The position numbers and the translations under genes were made by a program. Shown here one piece after another: positions 58,080-64,000 of a stretch of DNA of 64,000 bases. Within the stretch, counting starts at the first letter, position 1. Every line of letters starts with the position of its first letter. This DNA comes from an uncultured Pseudodesulfovibrio sp. (GTDB lineage Bacteria > Desulfobacterota > Desulfovibrionia > Desulfovibrionales > Desulfovibrionaceae): NCBI RefSeq assembly GCF_963677845.1, contig NZ_OY782498.1, positions 2,425,518 through 2,489,517 on the forward strand, read 5' to 3'. Below the pieces are notes generated by a model. That model searched no databases. It was not told the origin of the DNA and worked only from the letters and a program-made list of their open reading frames with translations.

Positions 58080-59167
58080 ATGTATACCAAAGAAAAAATT
58101 TATGCGCTAATCAAGTCAAATGATTTGTCAATTTCTTATCCAGACTTTGTTGACGACTTTACCGTCAACGAACTTCCTGTTGTATACGGAAGTGGTAATT
58201 TTGCGGGGAAATTATTTGAAGAGAATTACCATGGCGACAGATTGAGCGTAATGTTGGTCCTGTCGTAAAAAGCTTATCTCAAATTTCTAACAGTGAAAGG
58301 AAACAATTTAAAAACTATCCTTATTGCTTTGACTTAAGAAAAAGCAATGGTGAGTTTGTCATTAGGCCAAATGAAACAATTGCGATTCCGACTTTAGAAC
58401 GAATTAAGACAGGCAAAAGTGTTGGCGGTATCGTTTTGCCTAAACTTGCTTGTGTGGATGCCGGATTAATATATATACCGTCGTACATTGACCCTGAATG
58501 GGACGGTGTTCTTCAGGCGGTAATTGTTAACGCCACGACCAATTCAATAAAAATCAGAATGAATGAAAAGGTTGGGATAGTTAAATTCCATTCTGTTGAT
58601 GGAACTCTAGAGAGCAACTACAGGGAAGAGTTTATAAGAAAAAGCCACCATTACGGGCAAGGTTGGAAGCGAATCATTGAAGAAGATTTTAATCCGTTAC
58701 CGACCAAAAAGGACGTTCATTTATCAAATCATGGTGTTTTTTCATTCGCTAGGAGGCTTACTAAAAGCCTCAACATCAATGCCACTAAGATTTTGTCCTC
58801 AATCGGCATACTGTCTATTTTGTCAATGGTATTTTATGTTGGATATTATAGCAGGACCTTGTCACAGTTGTCTCTTGTTCCACAGCAAATCAAATCCCTC
58901 GAAAACAAAATGTCTTTGATACCAGAAAGTGAATCTTCTGAAATCCAAATAGGGAATAAAGCGGGCTCTGGGAAACACACTATTTACCTTGATAGTACAA
59001 TTAAACCAAAATTCGTTATTTTTCAGGTCAAAAATGGTAGTCCTGTTTCCGTCGTTGATTATTCAACAGTTAAGTCTGATGGCGGCAAGTGGGCTATTGT
59101 TGTTGATTTTGTAGTGACTGAGCCTCGTATTGATAAGGTTTTACTAGACTACATAGCTTTTTTTTAG
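58080..59167 (+). pseudogene. Membrane-anchored dUTPase/dCTP-deaminase-like protein, frameshifted
   Basis: Two overlapping frames together encode one protein. The first (ATG at 58080) gives 62 residues ending at 58268; the second is open from 58220 to 59167, with no good start of its own. Both flow into each other if one base is restored between 58220 and 58268 (around GACAGATTGAGCG). The joined product has a dUTPase-fold domain (RPNETIAIPTLERI, LACVDAGLIYIPSYIDPEWD, NEKVGIVKFH), then one membrane helix (ILSSIGILSILSMVFYVGYY) and a C-terminal domain of about 100 residues that I do not recognise. It lies 7 nt after the kinase gene. It could be a true mutation, a sequencing error or a programmed shift. 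Confidence 0.7.
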
Positions 59168-59401
59168 CCTACAGGCTTAAAAACGCTATTGCCACCAGGA
59201 CTTGCACTCGAGAATCCTCTTTATTAAACAGACAACTCGTGTGTAAATCACTTATAAATTAAATTAGAACAAGTATTGCCCATTTTTGAGCAGCATCTCT
59301 TTTCTTGCGAAGAATTAAACTCACAAAATCAATCCGCTCCTCCTGTACCGTCATTTATTCCGCCAAAGCTGGATGGCAACTCAATTGCTTCGACCTTCCC
59401 T

Positions 59402-60727
59402 TTACGCTATTCCGTATTTCTCCAACTTTCTGGCAACAGTCTGTCGGGTTACCCCAAGCTCTCCTGCTACGCCACTTTTCGAACCAACACTCTGCCAAGC
59501 AGCCTCGTAATACCGCTTCTCACATTCCTCTAGCTTGTCCTGTATCTTTACCGGCAACCGAATTGCTGAGTCTGAAGCTGGGAATGACTCAACCGTACGC
59601 AGATGTCTTTTGATAAGTTCTTCGATGGGCAACTTTGCATTCATAATGACCTGTTCGATGAACATCGAACACTCACGCAAATTCCCAGGCCATTCATAGC
59701 CCTTAAAACCCTCTGACATTTTTGCTGGCAAATTCAACTCCTCACCTAGTCGCTGGATAAGATACTGCTCCATTGTAACTCGCTGACCAGCCTCTCCCTC
59801 TCCTGCGGTCATTTTTTTTATAACAGTGGTCATTAGATGATCATAAGCATCGCGCGCTTGTTTTTCATTAAATGTGTTCAGGCTATTCGAAAAAGATGGG
59901 ATAGAAATGGAAGGCCTAGCAAGTCTGTAATAGAAATCACGCCGCATACCATCACCTTGCTCCAAACTCTCTACTCGCCTGTTTGTGACTGCAATAATAT
60001 GAACTCTTCTGGAAATCTTATCCCCGCATCCCACATGATTGTACTCGTTGTTTTCCAAAAAGCGTAACAGCTTAACCTGAGTATCTTCTTCGGCTTCTGT
60101 GATTTCATCAAGTATAACCACTCCACCATTGCCGACCTGCTTAAATACACCATCACTATTTATAGCACCTGTAAACGCTCCCTCTACGCTTCCGAAAAGA
60201 GATACTTCAAACACCTGCGCGTTTGAAGTTGCTGAATTTAACGTAGCAACATTCCCGTTTTGCAGCTCAAATGCTTTTGTAGTGTGATCTTTATTTTTGA
60301 CGACGGATTCAACATTGCGCTTTAGTGAATCTGCCACAAAACTAGCAATTCGCTCCTTGCCCACCCCTGTCATCCCAACAATCAAAAAGCGACGAGGTAT
60401 CATCTTTGACGTTAAAATTTCAACTAAAGGATCATCAGCGAAAACACTTCCTACAAGCTGATCTGTGAATGCCTTCGGGTACACCCACTTAATGCCTTCA
60501 ATGTTTCTACGATAATACAACGCCTTATAAAAAAAGCTCAAAACGCCTTCGAGAGGCAGTCGCTTCAAATAGCTCGGCGACACTTTGGCATTCTTGAGGT
60601 AAGTACAAACCGCTTCATTCACAAATTCATGTGCTTCTGCGAGTTCCTTACCTGTAGCTTCAACCGAATACGAAAGAAGAATCGGGTCAAGATTGGTGAT
60701 CAAATCTTCAGTAGTGAAATCCAGCAC
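59402..60727 (-). CDS. Sigma-54 activator-type AAA+ protein with unusual N-terminal domain
   Basis: A 441-residue protein. The first 95 residues are not a receiver, GAF or PAS domain that I recognise. The AAA+ domain follows, with Walker A GMTGVGKERIA (about 117), the sigma-54 contact loop GAFTGA in GSVEGAFTGAINSDG (about 177) and Walker B GGVVILDEITE. The C-terminal helix-turn-helix is of the Fis type (GVAGELGVTRQTVARKLEKY). Start is GTG with GGAG upstream. It is divergent from a sigma-54-like promoter driving the YaaW-family gene, which it probably activates. The 234 nt after it (59168-59401) show nothing. Confidence 0.87.
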   Translation of the reverse strand: MLDFTTEDLITNLDPILLSYSVEATGKELAEAHEFVNEAVCTYLKNAKVSPSYLKRLPLEGVLSFFYKALYYRRNIEGIKWVYPKAFTDQLVGSVFADDPLVEILTSKMIPRRFLIVGMTGVGKERIASFVADSLKRNVESVVKNKDHTTKAFELQNGNVATLNSATSNAQVFEVSLFGSVEGAFTGAINSDGVFKQVGNGGVVILDEITEAEEDTQVKLLRFLENNEYNHVGCGDKISRRVHIIAVTNRRVESLEQGDGMRRDFYYRLARPSISIPSFSNSLNTFNEKQARDAYDHLMTTVIKKMTAGEGEAGQRVTMEQYLIQRLGEELNLPAKMSEGFKGYEWPGNLRECSMFIEQVIMNAKLPIEELIKRHLRTVESFPASDSAIRLPVKIQDKLEECEKRYYEAAWQSVGSKSGVAGELGVTRQTVARKLEKYGIA

Positions 60728-60756
60728 AACGGCTCCAATTTGAATAGATTGCTTAC

Positions 60757-60774
60757 GCTATGTTATAACATAGC
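60757..60774. promoter_or_regulatory. Perfect 18-bp palindrome, likely activator site
   Basis: GCTATGTTATAACATAGC lies 30 nt before the sigma-54 activator gene and about 95 bp upstream of the predicted start of the divergent unit. That position suits both autoregulation and enhancer binding. Confidence 0.6.
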
Positions 60775-60830
60775 ACAGTTGAACACTAGACATCAAACGG
60801 CTAATCGGCTGAAATTACTAACCGCATACC

Positions 60831-60848
60831 TTGGAACGCATTGTGCTA
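60831..60848 (+). promoter_or_regulatory. Sigma-54-like promoter of the YaaW-family operon
   Basis: TTGGAACGCATTGTGCTA has the GG-N10-GC core with one mismatch in the -24 and one in the -12 element. Transcription should begin near 60860. Confidence 0.65.
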
Positions 60849-60899
60849 ATACGAAATCAACTTCAAACTGAACTGTAAGAGCTAAGAGAGGAGGATCCC

Positions 60900-60926
60900 A
60901 TGGTAAGAGTCATCATCGCAAAATAA
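60900..60926 (+). CDS. Possible 8-residue leader peptide
   Basis: GAGGAGG at ideal spacing precedes an ATG that opens only eight codons (MVRVIIAK, then TAA). It lies in the leader of the YaaW-family operon just before a GC-rich hairpin, an arrangement that resembles translational attenuation. Confidence 0.35.
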   Translation: MVRVIIAK

Positions 60927-60965
60927 ACGAACCGCACACTTGCTCCTGTAAAGAACGAGAATGAT

Positions 60966-60995
60966 AGGGGAAGGGGCTTACACAAGCCCTCCCCT
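60966..60995 (+). terminator. Leader hairpin, possible attenuator
   Basis: AGGGGAAGGGGCTT and AAGCCCTCCCCT pair around an ACAC loop with a small internal asymmetry; ACCTTTT follows. It lies 35 nt before the YaaW-family start and could be a conditional terminator or the end of a short leader RNA. Confidence 0.5.
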
Positions 60996-61029
60996 ACCTT
61001 TTAAGGAAACCCAATCTACTGGAACGACA

Positions 61030-61695
61030 ATGAATGACGATAGACGGCTAACAGAACTGCTTCACAAAGCTTCCCGAGAAAAAGTGCAACCAATATATGA
61101 GCGTCATGGCATTGGCCTAGAAGATGGCCCAGATCGGCTCGTAGAAGAGATATGCCTGGACGGCTCAAACACTTTTGCGAGTCTCCTCCGAGGAGGCAAA
61201 GGGACTGAGTATATCAATGTAGTCCGGGATGTAGCCCGAAAGGTTGGCATAAAAGACAACAACCTAGATGCAATGACTGTCAAAGAACTCGAAAAAAAGA
61301 TTCTAGCCTTACTGATAAGTAACTATGTTGAAGAACTCGACGAGAAAGAACTCGCTGAACTTAAAACAGACCTCATTCAGGCCAAGTTGGACGAAAAGGT
61401 CATAAACAACAAGATAATCGGAGGATTGACCAAAGGTGGTGCCTTAGCACTCCTCAGCACTGTAGCAGGGAGAGAAATTGTAGTGGGCATTATTGGCCGG
61501 GTTGTTGCCACATATGTCGGCACCCGCACAGCAGCAACAGTCGCAACAAGGGCTGTCGGAGCTGCAATCCCATTCCTTAACGTCGCTCTTTTTGGCTGGC
61601 TGGCCTGGGACCTCTCAGGCCCGGCATTTAGGAAGACAATACCAACAATTATTGACATTGCGATACTTCGCTTAAAACTCAACCCAAAACAATAA
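61030..61695 (+). CDS. YaaW-family (UPF0174/DUF3944-like) protein
   Basis: A 221-residue protein resembling E. coli YaaW: an N-terminal helical part (LTELLHKASREKVQPIYERH), then the LLRGGKGTEYINVVRDVARK segment typical of the family, and a glycine/alanine-rich hydrophobic C-terminus (AAIPFLNVALFGWLAWDLSG then FRKTIPTIIDIAILR) that may contact membranes. Function is unknown. I chose the ATG at 61030; an in-frame ATG at 60961 would put the leader hairpin inside the gene. It heads the operon with three small genes under the divergent sigma-54 activator. Confidence 0.8.
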   Translation: MNDDRRLTELLHKASREKVQPIYERHGIGLEDGPDRLVEEICLDGSNTFASLLRGGKGTEYINVVRDVARKVGIKDNNLDAMTVKELEKKILALLISNYVEELDEKELAELKTDLIQAKLDEKVINNKIIGGLTKGGALALLSTVAGREIVVGIIGRVVATYVGTRTAATVATRAVGAAIPFLNVALFGWLAWDLSGPAFRKTIPTIIDIAILRLKLNPKQ

Positions 61696-61723
61696 TCCAC
61701 TTAATTATCAAGGAGCAAAAAAT

Positions 61724-62053
61724 ATGAGCGCATTTGATAAGTTTCGTAGCAGCCTTAATTACAGCAATGGTGGAGAATTAAAGCTTAAATTCCCGGCTCA
61801 TATTCACTACACATCGCCCAAAGTCACCACCTCCTCTTCCTCGGAGGTAACGCTCTATTTCGATACGATGGGATACGGAAAAGTATCGATTGGCGAAAAC
61901 GCAGATTTAGACACCGACACCTATCACCTAGATTTCACTCCTCACTATCAATCCTACTCCTACCAAAACACCGATGGACAAAACAAGCTGGTTATTGAGG
62001 GGAACTCTCCAAAAATGAATGGAGAGTACAAAGTTACAATAACAGAGAAATAG
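61724..62053 (+). CDS. Hypothetical small protein
   Basis: A 109-residue soluble protein, probably all-beta (alternating polar/hydrophobic stretches such as SEVTLYFDTMGYGKVSIGEN). No known motif. AAGGAG precedes the ATG. It is 28 nt after the YaaW-family gene and likely in its operon. Confidence 0.7.
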   Translation: MSAFDKFRSSLNYSNGGELKLKFPAHIHYTSPKVTTSSSSEVTLYFDTMGYGKVSIGENADLDTDTYHLDFTPHYQSYSYQNTDGQNKLVIEGNSPKMNGEYKVTITEK

Positions 62054-62068
62054 CAAGAGGAGGACGCC

Positions 62069-62374
62069 ATGAGTGACTATGAATACTATTTCAAAAAAGC
62101 ACTGGAAATACTCCTTGAAATGGATGTCCTTGATGACAATGCCTCGATTGGTGTTGCTAAACAGATTATCGGCCAGGGCCTCGGCAGTCTATCTGAAAGG
62201 CAATTCAAGGTATATCAACACTCTTTGTGCAATGAGGTTGAAGAACTCCAGGAATGCGAGGGATGCGGAGAAGACATTCCCCTTGAGGACTTGCAGGCAG
62301 CATATGAATACGATTCTGACAAATTTATGTGCGTCGATTGCCGTGAGACCGACTGGAGAATTAACAACAGCTAA
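62069..62374 (+). CDS. Hypothetical protein with a two-CxxC zinc finger
   Basis: A 101-residue protein: a helical N-terminus, then CEGCGEDIPLEDL and CVDCRETDW, likely a zinc-binding knuckle like those of DksA/TraR-type proteins. The helices before it lack the DksA signature, so I do not assign that family. GAGGAGG upstream of the ATG is a strong ribosome-binding site. Third gene of the operon. Confidence 0.72.
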   Translation: MSDYEYYFKKALEILLEMDVLDDNASIGVAKQIIGQGLGSLSERQFKVYQHSLCNEVEELQECEGCGEDIPLEDLQAAYEYDSDKFMCVDCRETDWRINNS

Positions 62375-62434
62375 CTGCCCAAGAGCCTGCCCGACGCTTA
62401 ATTTGTGACAATCAATTAACACTCTGGAGTGACC

Positions 62435-62701
62435 ATGCATCGCAAAGAAAAATTGACAAAAAAACTTTTGTTATCTCTGAGAACTGGAAATATCCTTTCG
62501 TCAAATATCTATGATCGCAATAGCGATGACAGCTACCAAAGCGCAACGCTTGATATAGTGCCGGATCACAGTGACAGAGAAGCCCTATGGCAAGAGATAA
62601 AACGCAAGAAAACCAACGGGCGACTTTGTTATATATACGACAGCAACGAGGCCTACGAGGAGCACCAGAAAGAACTTAATGCGATTATGGGGAAATCCTA
62701 G
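62435..62701 (+). CDS. Hypothetical small protein
   Basis: An 88-residue charged protein with no motif I recognise. I chose the ATG at 62435 (TGGAG 5 nt upstream) over a GTG two codons earlier. It is the last gene before a terminator and probably ends the YaaW-family operon. Confidence 0.65.
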   Translation: MHRKEKLTKKLLLSLRTGNILSSNIYDRNSDDSYQSATLDIVPDHSDREALWQEIKRKKTNGRLCYIYDSNEAYEEHQKELNAIMGKS

Positions 62702-62781
62702 ACACCGCACAAGGTAGCATAAAAAAAAAGTTGTTTTTGAACGGGATAAACGGGCTAGTGTTTAATAGCCCTAGAACTGAA

Positions 62782-62812
62782 AAGGACATTACCCAGATCG
62801 AGTAATGTCCTT
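62782..62812 (+). terminator. Terminator of the YaaW-family operon
   Basis: AAGGACATTAC and its exact complement form an 11-bp stem with a 9-nt loop, followed by GTTTATTTT. Confidence 0.85.
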
Positions 62813-62955
62813 GTTTATTTTATGGCGTAGTTGATACCCCACGAACTCGCGGCCTCCGACGCAGCAAAACTTCAGCCATTCTACACTTAACAACTGATCA
62901 TAAATATTACATCATATGGACACATTAGATCACATGCAGGACACATTGCGTCCAA

Positions 62956-63336
62956 CTAATCTTTTTTTATCACAGTGCAGTCAGGGTCAGCTTCACACTT
63001 TGCTAAAGCTTCCTTGACATCATCTGGCATTATATCGCGAACAATTGAATTTATTGCGGGCTCATAGGTTATCGTAGAGTCTGCATCGAACAGCTCCTCC
63101 CCTTCTTGGAAAGAGTTCACCGAGATAGCCCTGTAGAAATATTTCCCATCAGGAAACTCGTAAAAACCTTCTTTAAGCTCGTAGGATTTCCCCCGTTCGT
63201 CAGTGAGGGTAAATGATTTTGCAGTCCTGCCAGGATCCTTAAGAACAAACTGATGTGTATGAGTTATTTCTTTTGCAGCACACCCACACAATGCAACAAG
63301 AAAAACCAACATGACAGCAGTAAAAACAGACTTCAC
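62956..63336 (-). CDS. Small predicted lipoprotein
   Basis: A 126-residue protein with a lipoprotein signal (VFTAVMLVFLVALCGC; Cys19 is the lipidation site) followed by a short beta-rich domain (THQFVLKDPGRTAKSFTL, GKSYELKEGFYEFPDGKYFY). No family recognised. It stands alone, convergent with the preceding operon. Confidence 0.8.
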   Translation of the reverse strand: MKSVFTAVMLVFLVALCGCAAKEITHTHQFVLKDPGRTAKSFTLTDERGKSYELKEGFYEFPDGKYFYRAISVNSFQEGEELFDADSTITYEPAINSIVRDIMPDDVKEALAKCEADPDCTVIKKD

Positions 63337-63480
63337 ATTAACTCCTTCATTTAATGAATTTAATTATGACAGCAGTAACAAATATTTTTCAGATTCTTGG
63401 CAAAACCCTTTTAATGTCGTACAGCTATCGACACATTCGCACATTGCATATCATTTATCAAAGCCTTTGAGAGGTCCCAG

Positions 63481-64000
63481 ATGGCTGGTCCGAAATTCAT
63501 CAAGTACATTCCACCTGTTGTCGCTGCCCTTCAAGAGTTGGGAGGGTCTGGAACCCCTTCTGAAGTTCGAGATATCATCATTCGCAATTTGGAGATTTCA
63601 GAAAAGGCTCTGGGTGAAAAGCTGAATGATGGCACTTCCCGATTTGAGAACCAGGTTGCTTGGGCTCGTTTTTACCTTGTTCATGCGGGGTACATTGGAT
63701 CCTCCAAGCGGGGGATATGGACATTGTCAGAGCAAGGGCTGGACGTTGAAAATGCAAAGGCAATAGATGCCATGCATCTCTTCAAAAAGGTTCGGGACAA
63801 GTTCGAAAAAGAGAAAAAGAAAAACGTTGCTGACTCCGAGGAAATCTCTCCGGAAGATGCAAGCCTGGGGACCGGGAATTCATATAGAAAGAAGCTGCTG
63901 GACAAAATTAAGTCCATGTCCCCTGGGGGATTTGAACGTCTGTGCCAAAGGTTGCTGCGGGAGTCCGGTTTTCAGAAAGTCGTTGTCACCGGTAAAAGCG
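63481..64000 (+). CDS. Mrr-family restriction endonuclease, truncated at window edge
   Basis: The 173 visible residues hold the Mrr N-terminal winged-helix domain (FIKYIPPVVAALQELGGSGT, RFENQVAWARFYLVHAGYI, SKRGIWTLSEQG) and the start of the Mrr catalytic domain (PGGFERLCQRLLRESGF followed by VVVTGKS). Such enzymes cut modified foreign DNA (type IV restriction). AGAGG precedes the ATG. The catalytic D-QxK residues lie past the edge. Its place in the island fits a defence role. Confidence 0.88.
   Translation, partial: MAGPKFIKYIPPVVAALQELGGSGTPSEVRDIIIRNLEISEKALGEKLNDGTSRFENQVAWARFYLVHAGYIGSSKRGIWTLSEQGLDVENAKAIDAMHLFKKVRDKFEKEKKKNVADSEEISPEDASLGTGNSYRKKLLDKIKSMSPGGFERLCQRLLRESGFQKVVVTGKS

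Noticed and set aside
59276-59613. Two plus-strand frames at the end of the island sigma-54 activator
   Set aside because: They lie mostly opposite the conserved C-terminal helix-turn-helix of that gene and show no coding features.
62821-62862. tRNA-like words (GAACTCGCGGCCTCCGAC) suggesting a second attachment site
   Set aside because: The putative T stem does not pair and no anticodon arm is present; similarity to a tRNA 3' end is too weak.
1-64000. CRISPR array, insertion sequence or prophage
   Set aside because: I saw no regularly spaced repeats, no transposase and no phage structural genes; the island evidence rests on the tRNA half and its cargo only.

Overview
The window looks like a marine member of the Desulfovibrionales (Pseudodesulfovibrio/Halodesulfovibrio-like). 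The pointers are a selenocysteine formate dehydrogenase, a four-subunit 2-oxoacid:ferredoxin oxidoreductase, a urea channel of the Desulfovibrio type, many large sensor kinases and moderate G+C. The genus is inferred, not proven. No rRNA, CRISPR array, IS element or integrase is visible.

Layout. (1) 1-5300: a leftward operon korA-B-C-D plus an ADP-forming acyl-CoA synthetase (cut by the window edge), preceded by an IclR regulator. It is built to oxidise a 2-oxoacid to an acyl-CoA and recover ATP. (2) 6-15 kb: a Cache-domain histidine kinase, ybaK, a secreted Ntn amide hydrolase, rsgA and a 1149-residue hybrid kinase. (3) 15-21 kb: a cell-surface glycan cluster with a GT-C-like membrane protein, a polyprenyl glycosyltransferase, a sulfotransferase, two small DMT proteins, an acyltransferase and a WecE-type aminotransferase. 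(4) 21-25 kb: a two-subunit aconitase X, a TetR regulator and an MBL hydrolase. The aconitase X promoter region carries the same 25-bp operator-like sequence as the kor promoter region. (5) 25-40 kb: an anaerobic carnitine reduction cluster, caiT-caiA-caiB-caiC, a MaoC-type hydratase where caiD would be expected, fixA-fixB, a small protein with an SSS symporter, fixC-fixX and a YhdT/PanF-type symporter pair. A chemoreceptor, an SGNH hydrolase and an EamA transporter follow.

(6) 44.6-56.2 kb: a formamide locus. Formamidase (rightward) splits formamide to formate and ammonia. Leftward genes encode an FmdB-type zinc ribbon protein, a urea/amide channel, a multi-zinc-ribbon protein and a selenocysteine formate dehydrogenase with a visible SECIS hairpin. 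Between them lie an NtrC-type activator and its likely partner, an NCS1 permease fused to a histidine kinase (carrying a one-base frameshift). Both divergent transcription units have a sigma-54-like promoter, and about 190 bp upstream of each lies the palindrome CTACAA-N6-TTGTAG (two tandem copies before formamidase, one before fmdB). This is the most coherent and probably least described system in the window.

(7) 56.5-64 kb: a genomic island. Its left edge is a displaced 3' half of tRNA-Ala(GGC) with its terminator. Its cargo is an operon of an unknown protein, a guanylate-kinase-like protein and a membrane-anchored dUTPase-like protein (frameshifted); a second sigma-54 activator divergent from its own promoter, an 8-codon leader and a YaaW-family gene plus three small genes; a lipoprotein; and the start of an Mrr-type restriction endonuclease.
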